A stretch of 64,000 bases of DNA from Pseudomonas bananamidigenes (GTDB taxonomy: Bacteria > Pseudomonadota > Gammaproteobacteria > Pseudomonadales > Pseudomonadaceae). Below the pieces are notes generated by a model. That model was not told the DNA's origin. It was given only the letters and a program-made list of their open reading frames with translations, and did no database searches. Each line of letters starts with the position of its first letter. The stretch's first letter is position 1. Location of the stretch: contig NZ_LRUN01000001.1 of assembly GCF_001679645.1 (NCBI RefSeq), forward strand, positions 237,725 through 301,724, read 5' to 3'. This document shows, piece after piece, positions 36,083 through 47,073 of the stretch. Made by a program: the position numbers and the translations under genes.

Positions 36083-36111
36083 TTGAAGCACTTAATCATT
36101 GCTGCTATAGT
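36083..36111 (+). promoter_or_regulatory. rne: rne promoter
   Basis: TTGAAG (36083-36088) and TATAGT (36106-36111) are separated by 17 bases, a good sigma-70 promoter. Transcription would begin near 36118. Confidence 0.75.
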
Positions 36112-36117
36112 CGCGAA

Positions 36118-36751
36118 CGCCGCCAAAAGCGGCCTGGACAGCGGAACCACGGTCAACAACCGGCCCTGACCAACGCAATTCACCAGGACGCAAGGCCGTC
36201 CTACGGGGCTTTCGCTACGTAACGGTGGAGTTTGCAGCTGTAACAAGCGCAGGTGACATGAGGCCTGAATCACGCCGCAAAGCAGAGTTCTGACTCGCCA
36301 CGCGAGCCATATTCACGGCCAGTTCACAAAGTGCGGTCAGCCGCGGATGACCCCGAGCGAAAACGCCGGAAACACCGCCTGAATTAGCCATGATGCGTGA
36401 CCTCCCCTTCCGGAGCTCACGGTAAATGCCAACCCGCTGCGGATTCTGCGCGCGGCAGCACCCGAATTATCAGGGATACGTGTAGGGTGGAGATGCACAA
36501 CCGCTGGACTGTGTAGCAACAGGCTTTATCAAGACGCTTCATCTCGTCCACAGCCGCGGTTGATTCCTCCTCCTGACTGAGTGCTTAAGTAGCCACAGCA
36601 AGCAGGACGCGTACGTCGCGATAACGGCCCAATTGGCCGGACATCGCTGGACACGGGAATGGCCAGCCACTCCCGACGCACCTGACACCGACCGTGAGAA
36701 GTCGTGTGTGCCGAACGCCGTTTCCGGCAGCCCGGAAACCGACGGTACTAC
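36118..36751 (+). promoter_or_regulatory. rne: Long structured 5' untranslated leader of rne
   Basis: About 634 bases without a credible protein gene lie between the predicted start and the RNase E ATG, longer than the 361-base E. coli leader. Several hairpin-forming stretches are visible. The last, GTTTCCGG-CAGC-CCGGAAAC (36720-36739), ends 12 bases before the ATG, and no GGAG-type ribosome site lies between. RNase E generally controls its own message through its leader, and this arrangement suits that. Confidence 0.65.
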
Positions 36752-39700
36752 ATGAAAAGAATGCTGATTAACGCAACTCAACCCGAAGAGTTGCGTGTTG
36801 CACTGGTAGACGGCCAACGCCTCTACGACCTGGACATCGAATCCGGTGCACGCGAGCAGAAAAAGGCCAACATCTATAAAGGCCGTATCACTCGCATCGA
36901 ACCAAGCCTTGAGGCTGCCTTTGTCGATTTCGGCTCCGAGCGCCACGGCTTCCTGCCCCTCAAGGAAATCTCCCGCGAATACTTCAAGAAAGCCCCTGAA
37001 GGCCGCGTCAACATCAAGGACGTCCTGAGCGAAGGCCAGGAAGTCATCGTTCAGGTCGAAAAAGAAGAACGTGGCAACAAGGGCGCAGCCCTGACCACCT
37101 TCATCAGCCTGGCCGGTCGTTATCTGGTCCTGATGCCGAACAACCCGCGTGCCGGCGGCATCTCCCGTCGCATCGAAGGCGAAGAGCGCAACGAACTGCG
37201 TGAAGCGCTGAACGGTCTGGTCGCTCCGGCCGACATGGGCCTGATCGTGCGCACTGCCGGCCTGGGCCGCAGCAGCGAAGAAATGCAGTGGGACCTCGAC
37301 TACCTGCTGCAACTCTGGACCGCGATCAAGGAAGCTTCCCTGGATCGTTCCGCGCCGTTCCTGATCTACCAGGAAAGCAACGTCATCATCCGCGCCATCC
37401 GCGATTACCTGCGCCAGGACATCGGCGAAGTACTGATCGACAGCGTTGAAGCCCAGGACGAAGCCCTGACCTTCATCCGCCAGGTGATGCCGCAGTACGC
37501 CAGCAAGATCAAGCTGTACGAAGACAGCGTTCCGCTGTTCAACCGTTTCCAGATCGAAAGCCAGATCGAGACCGCTTTCCAGCGCGTGGTCGAACTGCCT
37601 TCCGGCGGCTCCATCGTCATCGATCCGACCGAGGCCCTGGTGTCCATCGACATCAACTCGGCGCGCGCCACCAAAGGCAGCGACATCGAAGAAACCGCCC
37701 TGCAGACCAACCTTGAAGCCGCCGAAGAAATCGCCCGTCAGTTGCGCCTGCGCGACATCGGCGGCCTGATTGTCATCGACTTCATCGACATGACCCCTGC
37801 CAAGAACCAGCGCGCCGTGGAAGAGAAAGTCCGCGAATGCCTGGAAGCCGACCGTGCCCGAGTGCAGATCGGCCGCATTTCGCGCTTCGGCCTGCTGGAA
37901 ATGTCCCGTCAGCGCCTGCGCCCTTCGCTCGGCGAAAGCAGCGGCATCGTCTGCCCGCGCTGCAGCGGCACCGGCATCATCCGTGATGTCGAATCGCTGT
38001 CCCTGGCGATCCTGCGCCTGATCGAAGAAGAAGCCCTGAAAGATCGTACCGCCGAAGTCCGCGCCCAGGTGCCGATCCCGGTAGCGGCCTTCCTGCTCAA
38101 CGAAAAACGCAACTCGATCACCAAGATCGAACTGCGCACCCGGGCCCGCATCGTCATTCTGCCGAACGATCATCTCGAAACCCCGCATTTCGAAGTTCAG
38201 CGTCTGCGTGACGACAACCCGGAAGCCGCCAACAATCAGTCCAGCTACGAAATCGCTGCTGCCGCTGCTGAAGTCGAAGAGGCTCAACCCGCTGCGGCAA
38301 CGCGCACCCTGGTTCGCCAGGAAGCTGCGGTCAAGACCGCTCCTGCCCGCGCCAACGCTCCGGCGCCGACCGAAGTCGCCGCTCCGGCCCCAGCCCCGGT
38401 TGCCGCGCCAGAGCCAAGCCTGTTCAAAGGTCTGGTGAAGTCGCTGGTCAGCCTGTTCGCCACCAAGGAAGAGCCTGCTGCTCCGGTTGTGGTTGAAAAA
38501 CCTGCCGCCGAGCGTCCGGCCCGCAACGAAGAGCGTCGCAACGGTCGTCAGCAGAGCCGCAACCGTAACGGTCGCCGCGACGAAGAACGCAAGCCGCGCG
38601 AAGAACGTGCTCCACGTGAAGAACGCGCACCGCGTGAGCCACGTGAAGAGCGTCAGCCTCGTGAAGCCCGCGAACTGCGTGAGCCACGCGAGTCCCGTGA
38701 CGACGCGCCGGCAGCCCGCGAAGAACGCGCACCACGCGCCCCTCGCGAAGAACGTGCACCACGTGCTCCGCGTGAAGACCGCAAGCCGCGTGGCGAGCGT
38801 GAAGAACGCGTACGTGAACTGCGTGAACCTCTGGATGCTGCACCGGCCGCCGCTGCCGCTGTTGCTGCCACCGCTGACGAACGTCCGGCCCGTCAGCCGC
38901 GTGAAGAGCGTGCGCCACGTCCTCCGCGTGAAGAGCGCCAACCGCGTGCCGAACAGGCCGCTGCTGCCGTGGCTGAAGAAGACATCACCACCAACGAAGA
39001 GCAACTGCCGGAAGACGGTTCGGAAAACGCCGAAGGCGATCGTCCGCGCCGCCGCTCCCGTGGTCAGCGTCGTCGCAGCAACCGTCGCGAGCGTCAGCGT
39101 GATGCCAACGGCAACGTGATCGAAGGTTCGGAAGAGTCCGCCGAGAACGCTGAAACCACCGAGCCGAGCGCTGCCGACCTGGCGGCTGGCCTGGCGGTTA
39201 CTGCCGCCGTTGCCAGCACCGTGATCAGCGCGCCGGCCGAAGCTCAGGCCTATCAGCAAGCCGAACGCGCCACCGCCGCAACGCTGGAAACCGCGTCGGT
39301 AGAAGCTCCGGTTGTTGAAGCCACCACCCCGGTCGAAGTGATTGCTGCTCCGGAAGTCGAAGTGGCGCCGGTTCGCGAAGCTCAGCCTCAGGTTGAAGTC
39401 GCCGCCGAACCTGCTTTCGTCGCGCCGCAGCCTGTTGCAGTCGAAGAGCCGGTGGTAGAAACCGTGACCGAAACCGTGCGCGAAGTTCGTGAAGAGCAGA
39501 CCGCTTTCAACTGGGTGGCCGAGCCGGCTGTCGCCGAAACGCCAGCGCCAGCGGTTGAAGCGCCTGTCGTGGAAGAAGCCAAGGCCGCTGAACCCGTGGT
39601 TGTCGCCGAACCGGCGCCTGCCGTGGAAGCGCCGGTGGCAGAAGCGCCAGCGCCAGTCGCTGCGCCTGCTCCGGTCAGCGCTCTGACCCCAAGTGGCCGC

Positions 39701-39949
39701 GCTCCGAACGATCCGCGTGAAGTGCGTCGTCGCAAGCGTGAAGAAGAGCGTCTGCAGAAGGAAGCCGAACTGGCTGCCGCTGCCGCCGCTGCTCCAGCCG
39801 CTGCCGAAGTGGTCGAGGCAGCCCCTGCCCCGGTCGCTGAAGAAACTGCCGTAGAAGTGATTGCCGAAGCACCACGCTCCGTTCAGGACGCGGTCGAGCA
39901 CCACGAACAGGCCCAGGAAAAAGAACACGAGACCAAACCTCTCGTCTGA
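36752..39949 (+). CDS. rne: Ribonuclease E
   Basis: 1065 residues from the ATG at 36752 (MKRMLINA). The catalytic half has an S1 domain (about 35-125), catalytic aspartates in [12 protein letters not shown] and VIDFIDMTP, and the Zn-link CPRCSGTG. The C-terminal half is disordered: a basic stretch of REER/APRE repeats (about residues 600-740), then Ala/Pro/Glu/Val-rich linker, and near the end a conserved [18 protein letters not shown] block. In P. aeruginosa, REER repeats and an NDPR motif have been tied to RNA binding and degradosome partner contacts. It is the central mRNA decay nuclease. Confidence 0.97.
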   Translation: MKRMLINATQPEELRVALVDGQRLYDLDIESGAREQKKANIYKGRITRIEPSLEAAFVDFGSERHGFLPLKEISREYFKKAPEGRVNIKDVLSEGQEVIVQVEKEERGNKGAALTTFISLAGRYLVLMPNNPRAGGISRRIEGEERNELREALNGLVAPADMGLIVRTAGLGRSSEEMQWDLDYLLQLWTAIKEASLDRSAPFLIYQESNVIIRAIRDYLRQDIGEVLIDSVEAQDEALTFIRQVMPQYASKIKLYEDSVPLFNRFQIESQIETAFQRVVELPSGGSIVIDPTEALVSIDINSARATKGSDIEETALQTNLEAAEEIARQLRLRDIGGLIVIDFIDMTPAKNQRAVEEKVRECLEADRARVQIGRISRFGLLEMSRQRLRPSLGESSGIVCPRCSGTGIIRDVESLSLAILRLIEEEALKDRTAEVRAQVPIPVAAFLLNEKRNSITKIELRTRARIVILPNDHLETPHFEVQRLRDDNPEAANNQSSYEIAAAAAEVEEAQPAAATRTLVRQEAAVKTAPARANAPAPTEVAAPAPAPVAAPEPSLFKGLVKSLVSLFATKEEPAAPVVVEKPAAERPARNEERRNGRQQSRNRNGRRDEERKPREERAPREERAPREPREERQPREARELREPRESRDDAPAAREERAPRAPREERAPRAPREDRKPRGEREERVRELREPLDAAPAAAAAVAATADERPARQPREERAPRPPREERQPRAEQAAAAVAEEDITTNEEQLPEDGSENAEGDRPRRRSRGQRRRSNRRERQRDANGNVIEGSEESAENAETTEPSAADLAAGLAVTAAVASTVISAPAEAQAYQQAERATAATLETASVEAPVVEATTPVEVIAAPEVEVAPVREAQPQVEVAAEPAFVAPQPVAVEEPVVETVTETVREVREEQTAFNWVAEPAVAETPAPAVEAPVVEEAKAAEPVVVAEPAPAVEAPVAEAPAPVAAPAPVSALTPSGRAPNDPREVRRRKREEERLQKEAELAAAAAAAPAAAEVVEAAPAPVAEETAVEVIAEAPRSVQDAVEHHEQAQEKEHETKPLV

Positions 39950-39966
39950 TTCCGAGCGCCAATGAA

Positions 39967-40001
39967 AAGCCCCGCCTGGTGATCCAGGCGGGGCTTTTTT
40001 T
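39967..40001 (+). terminator. rne terminator
   Basis: AAGCCCCGCCTGG and CCAGGCGGGGCTT form a 13-bp stem followed by seven T. Confidence 0.95.
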
Positions 40002-40018
40002 ATGCTTCGCGGTTTGTA

Positions 40019-40615
40019 TCAGACCTGCGGAAAAACCAGCGCCTGAGGCACATCGATATCCCACAGCACACCGGGATCATCCACCGCCACTTCCACCACC
40101 CGCCCCTGTTTGAACAAAGCCCTGGCTCCGCGATCACCGGACAATGCCATCAACCCCGGGCCGAATGAACGACCGAATCCGACCGGATGACCAAACTCGC
40201 CACCCTGCACCGGCACACTGACCGCATCGTCGACAATCGCCGCCACCACTCGCTCGATACTCGACGGCAGGATGAACGGCATGTCACCCAGCACAATCAG
40301 CCAGCCATCGACATCCGGGCAAGCCGAGACACCCGCCGCGATGCTGTCGCCCATGCCCGCAGACTCGATCGAAACAATGTCACACCCGTATGCCTGTGCC
40401 ATACGCATTGCCTGCGGCCGCGCTTCGGTCGTTACCAATACGCGTTTGTCGAGACTCGTCGGCAGATTAACCAGCACCTGCTCGATCACCGAACGCACGG
40501 CACCGTCGCGCCCGGCGCAGTCGGCCAGCAACTTGTCCTTGTCGGCACCCGCCACTTCGCGAAAGCGGCTGCCCTCGCCTGCCGCCAGCACAATCACTCC
40601 AATGGATCGACTCAT
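40019..40615 (-). CDS. MobA-like NTP transferase (MocA-type molybdenum cofactor cytidylyltransferase)
   Basis: 198 residues. VIVLAAGEGSRFREV is the nucleotide-binding loop, with LIVLGDMPFI as metal site. Proteins of this type add CMP to molybdopterin for xanthine-oxidase-family enzymes. It overlaps xdhC by four bases and is the last gene of the iorAB cluster, so it probably matures that enzyme's cofactor. Confidence 0.88.
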   Translation of the reverse strand: MSRSIGVIVLAAGEGSRFREVAGADKDKLLADCAGRDGAVRSVIEQVLVNLPTSLDKRVLVTTEARPQAMRMAQAYGCDIVSIESAGMGDSIAAGVSACPDVDGWLIVLGDMPFILPSSIERVVAAIVDDAVSVPVQGGEFGHPVGFGRSFGPGLMALSGDRGARALFKQGRVVEVAVDDPGVLWDIDVPQALVFPQV

Positions 40616-41589
40616 GCCCGTTCCGCCTTCTTGCGTTCCAATTCGACGCCATTCTTGATCGCCACGATTTCCGCCAGCAGCGACAGCGCGATCTCCGCCG
40701 GGGAGTGACTGCCGATGGGCAAACCGATCGGCCCATGCAATCGAGCGATGGCCGCTTGCGACAAGCCTAGCTCAGCCAGGTATTCCCGGCGCTTGAGGCT
40801 GTTGACCCGTGAACCCAGGGCGCCGACATAAAACGCCCTGGAATCCAGCGCCGTCAGCAGCGCCATGTCGTCCAGACGCGGATCGTGAGTCAGGGCAACA
40901 ATGGCGGTGCGTTCGTCGGTTTGAATGCTCAGCACGGCCTCATCCGGCATGCCGGGGACAAAGCGACCATGCTGCTCTTCCCAGTCATGCACGAACTCGG
41001 TGCGGGGATCGCAGATCAGCACTTCGAAATCCAGCAACCGCGCCATCTCGGACACATAACGCGACAACTGCCCGGCACCGATCAGCAGCAAACGCCAGCG
41101 TGGGCCGTAAATGGCGCGAAGGGCCTTGCCATCGAAGACCAGTGAGTCCGTTTTGTTTGCTGGCGAAACAATCACTTCCCCGCTTTCCAGATTCAGCTCG
41201 CGAGCAACGATTTCGTGAGCCTCACAACGAGCCAGCAGTTCGGTGACCCACGCCGGATTACCGACCCGTTCCTCGGTCAGGCGCAAAGTGCCGCCGCAAG
41301 GCAGGCCGAACCGCGCCGCCTCCTCCCGCGTCACGCCGTAGGTGATCAATTGCACCGGCGGACCGTCGGCGGGAATCCGCCCATCGTGCAGCCGGGCGAT
41401 CAGATCGTCCTCGACGCAACCGCCGGACACCGAACCGATCACTACGCCATCCTCGCGCAACGCCAGCATCGCGCCGGGCGCCCGGGGCGCGGTGCCCCAG
41501 GTTTGCACGACAGTGAACAGCACCACCCGCTGCCCGGCACGACGCCATTCGAGCACGCTGCGCAGGACATTGAGATCGGCGCTGTCCAT
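40612..41589 (-). CDS. XdhC family cofactor maturation protein
   Basis: 325 residues from the ATG at 41589, overlapping the large subunit stop by one base (TGATG). The N-terminal XdhC/CoxI domain has VVQTWGTAPRAPGAML and SVSGGCVEDDLI; the C-terminal Rossmann-like domain has LLLIGAGQLSRYVSEMA and VGALGSRVN. XdhC proteins bind, sulphurate and deliver the molybdenum cofactor to one partner enzyme, here the adjacent oxidoreductase. Confidence 0.92.
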   Translation of the reverse strand: MDSADLNVLRSVLEWRRAGQRVVLFTVVQTWGTAPRAPGAMLALREDGVVIGSVSGGCVEDDLIARLHDGRIPADGPPVQLITYGVTREEAARFGLPCGGTLRLTEERVGNPAWVTELLARCEAHEIVARELNLESGEVIVSPANKTDSLVFDGKALRAIYGPRWRLLLIGAGQLSRYVSEMARLLDFEVLICDPRTEFVHDWEEQHGRFVPGMPDEAVLSIQTDERTAIVALTHDPRLDDMALLTALDSRAFYVGALGSRVNSLKRREYLAELGLSQAAIARLHGPIGLPIGSHSPAEIALSLLAEIVAIKNGVELERKKAERA

Positions 41590-43910
41590 CACGCTTGCGC
41601 CTTTTGCCAGCCCTGCAACTGGTAGCGCACCGGCAGGTTGCGAATGCGCTGGCCGGTCGCGGCGAAGATCGCATTGCACAGCGCCGGCGCAATCGGCGGC
41701 ACACCCGGCTCACCCACACCACCCAGCGGCACCTCGCCCGGCGGCGTCACCAGATGCACCGCCACTTCCTTCGGCGCCAGCGACATGCGTGCCACTTCAT
41801 ACATATGGAAGTTGTCCTGTTGCACCTTGCCGTCCTTGAAGCTGATTTCGCCCCACACGGCATTGCCCAGCCCCATCACACAGGCGCCTTCGAACTGCGA
41901 ACGGATCCGTTCGGGGTTGATCTGCGGCCCGCAATCCACGGCGATGTCAGCCTTGTGCACGATCAGCGTGCCGTCATCCTTGACCTCGACTTCGATCACC
42001 GCCGCCACATAAGTCACGAAGCTGTAATGCACTGCCAGGCCGAGTCCACGGCCCTTGGGCAATTTCCGTCCCCAACCGGCCGCCTTGGCCGCCGTTTCCA
42101 GCACCGTGCGCATGCGCCCGGTGTCGATCGGATAACGCTCGGGGGATTCGCCGTAGTTCCACTCTTCGCTGAGCGTGCGCGGGTCGATCTGCCGATCCGG
42201 GCCGAGCAATTTGATCTGATACTTGAGCGGGTCTTCCTTGGCCTTGTGTGCGAGCTCGTCGACAAAACTCTGGATCGCAAAACCATGGGGAATGTTCGAC
42301 ACCGAGCGATACCAGCCGACTCGCGTATGAACCGCGGCTTCAGGATTCTCCAGACGCACGTTGGGAATCGCATAGGCCATGTTGGTGAACCCCATGCCCA
42401 GCTCGAACGCGGCTTCGTGATTCATGCCCGGCGCGAACAGCGCGGTGATGCTCGGCGCCACCGTGCGATGCAGCCAGGCAGACGGCAAACCGTCCTTGCC
42501 CACGCCGGCCTTGAGGTACTCGGCCGACACAGTGTGGAAATACGAATTGTGGATGTCGTCTTCCCGCGTCCACTGGACCCGCACAGACTTGCCGGGAAAC
42601 TCTTTGGCCAGAATGGCGGCTTCGACAACAAAATCCGGCTTGGACTTGCGACCGAAACCACCGCCGAGCAGGGTCACATTGAAGGTCACGCTATCGAACG
42701 GCAGACCGAGGCGCTCGGCAATTCGCTCACGGGTGACCTGCGGCGCCTGGCTTGGCGCCCACGCTTCGCACACCCCCTCTTGATAGCGGGCGATGGCCAC
42801 CATCGGCTCCATCGGTGCCTGTGCCAGATGCGGCAAGTAATAGGACGCCTCCAGCGTGCTGGCAGCACTGCCGATGGCTTTGTCGATGTCACCGGTGTTG
42901 CGCACGACCTTGCCCGGTTTTAGCGATGCGGCCTCCAGCTCCTTGCGATAGGCAATCGAGTCGTAGCCGGCGTTCGGGCCGTCGTCCCACTCGATCTTCA
43001 GCGCCTCGCGGCCCTTGAGCGCCGCCCAGGTGTTACTGGCCACCACGGCCACGCCACCCAACGGCTGGAATTCCGAAGGCAATGGACGGGGTTCGATCTG
43101 GATGACTTTCAGTACGCCCGGCACTTTCAGCGCGGCGCTGTCGTCCACCGACTTGACCTTGCCGCCGTACACCGCAGGGCGGGCGATCACCGCGTACAGC
43201 ATGCCGTCGAAATGCACGTCGGCCCCGTACACGGCGCGGCCATTGACGATGTCTTCGCCGTCGATGGCCTTCGTCCCTTCCTTGCCGATGTAGCGGAATT
43301 CCGACGGTTGCTTGAGTCGCACGCTGTCACGGGCCGGCACTGTCAGCGCACTGGCCGCGGCGGCGAGTTCACCGTAACCCAGCTCGCGCCCGGACGGTGC
43401 GTGAATGACTTTGTGCAGTTGCGCGCGGCACTCGCCGACCGGCACCTTCCACTGCGCAGCGGCGGCCTGCTCCAGCATGGACCGGGCGGCGGCGCCACAG
43501 CGACGCATCGGCTCGTACCAGTGACGCATGCTGCGCGATCCGTCAGTGTCCTGGTTGCCGAAACGCACTTCATCGCCCGGCGCCTGCTGCACTTTGACGT
43601 GGGCCCAATCGGCTTCCAGCTCATCGGCGACCACCATGGTCAGGCTGGTACGCACGCCCTGGCCCATTTCCGAACGGTTGCAGACCACGGTCACCGTGCC
43701 GTCGGCGGCAATGCTGACGTAAACCTTCGGATCGTCGATCCAGCCATTGGGCATACCATCGGCGCCGAATTTCTTCGGTTTGTCTTCAGCCAATGCATCC
43801 TGCCAGCCCCAGCTCGCGGCCAGCACCAGCGCACCGGTGGCACCGACACCCTTGAGGAAACCCCGGCGGCTCAGGTTGCTCAGAGCAAAATCGTTCGGCA
43901 AACGGCTCAT
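41589..43910 (-). CDS. Molybdopterin-binding aldehyde/isoquinoline oxidoreductase, large subunit
   Basis: 773 residues from the ATG at 43910. A twin-arginine signal ([18 protein letters not shown]) lies at about 14-35, so the protein is probably exported folded. [17 protein letters not shown] and [16 protein letters not shown] are cofactor-binding segments of the IorB type, which fuses two Mo-binding lobes. The likely role is hydroxylation of an aldehyde or N-heterocycle in the periplasm with electrons passed to the 2Fe-2S subunit. Substrate is unknown. Confidence 0.9.
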   Translation of the reverse strand: MSRLPNDFALSNLSRRGFLKGVGATGALVLAASWGWQDALAEDKPKKFGADGMPNGWIDDPKVYVSIAADGTVTVVCNRSEMGQGVRTSLTMVVADELEADWAHVKVQQAPGDEVRFGNQDTDGSRSMRHWYEPMRRCGAAARSMLEQAAAAQWKVPVGECRAQLHKVIHAPSGRELGYGELAAAASALTVPARDSVRLKQPSEFRYIGKEGTKAIDGEDIVNGRAVYGADVHFDGMLYAVIARPAVYGGKVKSVDDSAALKVPGVLKVIQIEPRPLPSEFQPLGGVAVVASNTWAALKGREALKIEWDDGPNAGYDSIAYRKELEAASLKPGKVVRNTGDIDKAIGSAASTLEASYYLPHLAQAPMEPMVAIARYQEGVCEAWAPSQAPQVTRERIAERLGLPFDSVTFNVTLLGGGFGRKSKPDFVVEAAILAKEFPGKSVRVQWTREDDIHNSYFHTVSAEYLKAGVGKDGLPSAWLHRTVAPSITALFAPGMNHEAAFELGMGFTNMAYAIPNVRLENPEAAVHTRVGWYRSVSNIPHGFAIQSFVDELAHKAKEDPLKYQIKLLGPDRQIDPRTLSEEWNYGESPERYPIDTGRMRTVLETAAKAAGWGRKLPKGRGLGLAVHYSFVTYVAAVIEVEVKDDGTLIVHKADIAVDCGPQINPERIRSQFEGACVMGLGNAVWGEISFKDGKVQQDNFHMYEVARMSLAPKEVAVHLVTPPGEVPLGGVGEPGVPPIAPALCNAIFAATGQRIRNLPVRYQLQGWQKAQA

Positions 43911-44377
43911 GCCTTGGCCTCCTTCAGGTGAGTGGAGGCCTGGCGAATGGCGGTCTTGATCCGGTTGTAGGTGCCGCAGCGGCAAATGTTGCCGACCATC
44001 GCCTCTTCGATCTGCTCATCGCTCGGGTTCGGGTTGGTCTTGAGCAGCGCGGTGGCAGACATGATCTGCCCACCCTGACAGAAACCGCACTGGGCCACGG
44101 CAGTGTCGAGCCAGGCTTGCTGGACGATCTGGCCAATCGGATCGGCATGCAGATTGTCGATGGTGGTGACATTCTGGCCGGTCACCGAACCGACTGGCGT
44201 AATGCAGCTGCGTACCGGCAATCCGTCGATATGAATGGTGCAGGCACCGCAAAGGCCCATGCCGCAGCCGAACTTGGTGCCGTTGTAACCGGCGACGTCA
44301 CGGATCGCCCACAACAGCGGCATGTCCTCGGTGACATCGAGTGGATGGTCTTGACCATTGAGTTTCAGGGTAATCAT
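43907..44377 (-). CDS. (2Fe-2S) subunit of the molybdenum oxidoreductase
   Basis: 156 residues from the ATG at 44377. The plant-type cluster is GCGMGLCGACTIHIDG and the second cluster is CGFCQGGQIM with CRCGTYNRI, the IorA pattern. It overlaps the large subunit start by four bases. It has no export signal of its own and would travel with the Tat-tagged partner. Confidence 0.92.
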   Translation of the reverse strand: MITLKLNGQDHPLDVTEDMPLLWAIRDVAGYNGTKFGCGMGLCGACTIHIDGLPVRSCITPVGSVTGQNVTTIDNLHADPIGQIVQQAWLDTAVAQCGFCQGGQIMSATALLKTNPNPSDEQIEEAMVGNICRCGTYNRIKTAIRQASTHLKEAKA

Positions 44378-44561
44378 GGGCACGCCCGCATATTCATGGA
44401 GGTTATGGGGTCGAGTAATCTGCCGCCGGAACATCGGCGGTGGGTTCACGCAGATCGACTCAGGCTAATGAGGCTCTCTTGTGCCGACAAAAACGTCTGC
44501 ACCGGGCCTTTGGTGGAACAAAGGGTTTATCGTTAGCTGACTAAGTTAACCCGGGATTAAC

Positions 44562-44598
44562 AAAAAAGCCCTGCACTTTTTAAAGAGTGCAGGGCTTT
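44562..44598 (-). terminator. murB terminator
   Basis: AAAGCCCTGCACT and AGTGCAGGGCTTT form a long stem on the minus strand followed by six T, 24 bases after the murB stop codon. Confidence 0.92.
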
Positions 44599-44622
44599 GG
44601 TTTGCGCCTTGAAAGCGTAGTC

Positions 44623-45642
44623 TCAATAACGGTTGGGCTCCATTTCCAGCTCGACATTGAAACGTTCTGCAATGTCTTTCTGGATACGCTGCGCCAGATC
44701 GAGCAGTTGCAACCCGGTCGCCGCGCCGTAGTTGACCAGCACCAGGGCCTGCAACTTATGCACACCGGCATCGGCTTCACGGAAGCCTTTCCAGCCCGCC
44801 CGCTCGATCAGCCACCCCGCCGCCAGTTTCATCTGCCCGTCCGGTTGCGCATAAGCCACCAGGTCCGGGTGCTGCGCCTTGATCTGCGCCACAACGGCTG
44901 CCGACACCAGCGGGTTCTTGAAGAAACTGCCGGCATTGCCCAACACCGCCGGGTCCGGCAGCTTCTCGCTGCGGATGCTGCAAATGGCGCGGCTGACATC
45001 CGTCGGCGTTGGCTGCTCGATACCCAGCTCGCTCAAGCGCTGACGCACCGGCCCGTAATCCAGATGCAGATGGGCGACTCGATCCAGTGCAAAGCGCACC
45101 CGCAGGATCAACCAACGACCTGGTTGCTGCTTGAACACGCTGTCGCGGTAGGCGAAGTGGCACTCTTCCAGACTGAAGTCGCGCAGCTCGCCGGTCTGGC
45201 GATCCAGCGCCGTCAGGCCGGCGAACACGTCCTTGATCTCGACCCCGTAGGCACCGATGTTCTGCATCGGCGCAGCGCCGACGGTGCCGGGGATCAGGCT
45301 GAGGTTTTCCAGCCCGGAAAAACCCAGCGCCAGGGTGTGCAGGACGAACGGATGCCACGGTTCTCCAGCTTCGGCCTCGATTACCACGCGATTGCCATCA
45401 TCGCTGATGACGCGGATGCCACGACTGGCCATGCGCAGCACCAGTGCCGGGATGTCCGCTGTCAGCAGCAGGTTGCTGCCACCGCCGATCACCAGCAACG
45501 GCACATCGTGGGCAGTCGCATAAGCCAGCGCTTCGCGCACATCCGCATCACTGCGAGCCTCGGCAAACAGTTGCGCGCGAACGTCGACACCGAAGGTGTT
45601 GAACGGTTTCAGGGAAACCTGAGGGTGTACCTGCAAACTCAT
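44623..45642 (-). CDS. murB: UDP-N-acetylenolpyruvoylglucosamine reductase
   Basis: 339 residues, the long type I form found in E. coli. FAD-binding segments are LVIGGGSNLLLT and PGTVGAAPMQNIGAYG; the catalytic serine lies in NAGSFFKNPLV. It reduces the enolpyruvyl intermediate to UDP-MurNAc. It overlaps the phosphatase gene by four bases. Confidence 0.96.
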   Translation of the reverse strand: MSLQVHPQVSLKPFNTFGVDVRAQLFAEARSDADVREALAYATAHDVPLLVIGGGSNLLLTADIPALVLRMASRGIRVISDDGNRVVIEAEAGEPWHPFVLHTLALGFSGLENLSLIPGTVGAAPMQNIGAYGVEIKDVFAGLTALDRQTGELRDFSLEECHFAYRDSVFKQQPGRWLILRVRFALDRVAHLHLDYGPVRQRLSELGIEQPTPTDVSRAICSIRSEKLPDPAVLGNAGSFFKNPLVSAAVVAQIKAQHPDLVAYAQPDGQMKLAAGWLIERAGWKGFREADAGVHKLQALVLVNYGAATGLQLLDLAQRIQKDIAERFNVELEMEPNRY

Positions 45643-46103
45643 AACCGGCCCTTCACTTCGATCAACAACCGGTCGCAGGCGCGCTCGATCAGATCCAGCA
45701 CCTGCTCGAACCCCTGATCGCCGTCGTAATACGGATCCGGCACTTCATCGACTTCGCCCTCATAGCGACGCAGGAACAGGTCCAGCTCGGCTTTGCCGGT
45801 GGACGGTTGCAGCGCCTTGAGGTTGCGCAGGTTGCTGTTGTCCATGGCGAGGATCAGGTCGTAGCTGGCGAAATCGGCGCGGCTGACTTGTTGCGCCCGT
45901 TGCGCCGACAGGTCGTAACCACGCAGTCTGGCCGCGGCCTGGCTGCGCTTGTCCGGCGGATTGCCGACGTGCCAGTCGCCGGTGCCGGCGGAGGCCACTT
46001 CGACCTGAGCCGCCAGCCCGGCTTCGCGCAACTTGTGACGCAATACGCCTTCGGCGGTGGGCGAACGGCAGATGTTGCCCAGGCACACGAACAGAACGCG
46101 CAT
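45639..46103 (-). CDS. Low molecular weight protein-tyrosine phosphatase
   Basis: 154 residues from the ATG at 46103, sharing one base with the kdsB stop; an ATG one codon earlier is also possible. The active-site loop is CLGNICRSP with nucleophile Cys7 and Arg13, and the acid is Asp in VPDPYYDG. No tyrosine kinase gene is nearby, so the target is unknown. The kdsB-ptpA-murB order is the Pseudomonas standard. Confidence 0.93.
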   Translation of the reverse strand: MRVLFVCLGNICRSPTAEGVLRHKLREAGLAAQVEVASAGTGDWHVGNPPDKRSQAAARLRGYDLSAQRAQQVSRADFASYDLILAMDNSNLRNLKALQPSTGKAELDLFLRRYEGEVDEVPDPYYDGDQGFEQVLDLIERACDRLLIEVKGRL

Positions 46104-46867
46104 CATGCCTCCAGCAGGCGACGGACGCGCTCGAGATCTTCAGCGGTGTCGACCCCGGTCGGCGGCGCGATCAACGCGTCAGCCACGTGGATCCGCACGC
46201 CGTGCCACAGGGCACGCAACTGTTCGAGGGATTCGGTGTTTTCCAGCCAGCATGGGCCCCAGCTTACGAAGTCCTGAAGGAAGCCGGCGCGGTAGGCATA
46301 GATGCCGATGTGGCGGCGATACGGCACGCCTTCCGGCAGCACGTCGCGGCTCTTGGCGAATGCGTCACGGGCCCACGGCAGGGTCGCGCGACTGAAGGTC
46401 AGCGCCAGGCCGTTGAGGTCGCTGACGACCTTGACCACGTTCGGGTTGAACAGGGTGTCCACGTCTTCGATCGGCTCGGCCAGGGTGGCCATGCGCGCTT
46501 CGGTGTGGGCCGCGAGGTTGGCGGCAACCTGATCGATCACGCTTGGCGGGATCAGCGGTTCGTCACCCTGGACGTTGACCACGATGGCATCGGGTTCCAG
46601 GCCCAGCTTCGCCGCTACTTCGGCCAGGCGATCGGTACCGGAGTTGTGATCCTCACGGGTCAGCACCACTTCGGCGCCGAAAGCCTTGCAGGCTTCGACG
46701 ATGCGCGCATCGTCGGTGGCCACGACCACGCGGCTGGCGCCGCTTTTGCTCGCCTGTTCCCAGACGTGCCGGATCATCGGCTTGCCGGCGATGTCCAGCA
46801 GCGGTTTGCCCGGCAGGCGGGTCGAGGCGTAGCGCGACGGAATGACAACGGTGAAGGCTGTGGTCAT
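46103..46867 (-). CDS. kdsB: 3-deoxy-manno-octulosonate cytidylyltransferase
   Basis: 254 residues. [19 protein letters not shown] is the CTP-binding start, and [13 protein letters not shown] is the metal site. It activates Kdo for lipid A core assembly. It overlaps the small Trm112-like gene by four bases. Confidence 0.97.
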   Translation of the reverse strand: MTTAFTVVIPSRYASTRLPGKPLLDIAGKPMIRHVWEQASKSGASRVVVATDDARIVEACKAFGAEVVLTREDHNSGTDRLAEVAAKLGLEPDAIVVNVQGDEPLIPPSVIDQVAANLAAHTEARMATLAEPIEDVDTLFNPNVVKVVSDLNGLALTFSRATLPWARDAFAKSRDVLPEGVPYRRHIGIYAYRAGFLQDFVSWGPCWLENTESLEQLRALWHGVRIHVADALIAPPTGVDTAEDLERVRRLLEA

Positions 46868-47049
46868 TTATCCAGACGCTCGTCGGTGGTCAGGGTGCGG
46901 GCCTCGCTTTCCAGCATGACCGGGATGCCGTCACGGATCGGGTACGCCAGGCCGGCGCCCTTGCTGATCAGTTCGGTCTTGTCGGCGCTGAGCTTGAGCG
47001 GGCCTTTGCAGACCGGGCAGGCGAGGATGTCGAGCAGTTTGGTGTCCAT
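46864..47049 (-). CDS. Trm112 family (YcaR-like) small protein
   Basis: 61 residues from the ATG at 47049. It has [14 protein letters not shown] at the start and [14 protein letters not shown] at the end, the usual Trm112/COG2835 form. It lies between lpxK and kdsB as in most gammaproteobacteria. Its molecular role is not established for bacteria. Confidence 0.93.
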   Translation of the reverse strand: MDTKLLDILACPVCKGPLKLSADKTELISKGAGLAYPIRDGIPVMLESEARTLTTDERLDK

Positions 47050-47073
47050 GAACATTCCCTGGATAAAAACGGT

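Noticed and set aside
36539..39928. A minus-strand open frame of 1129 codons opposite rne
   Set aside because: It is Gly/Phe/Arg-rich with no family pattern and arises from the codon bias of the GC-rich, repeat-rich rne gene. The plus-strand RNase E is unmistakable.
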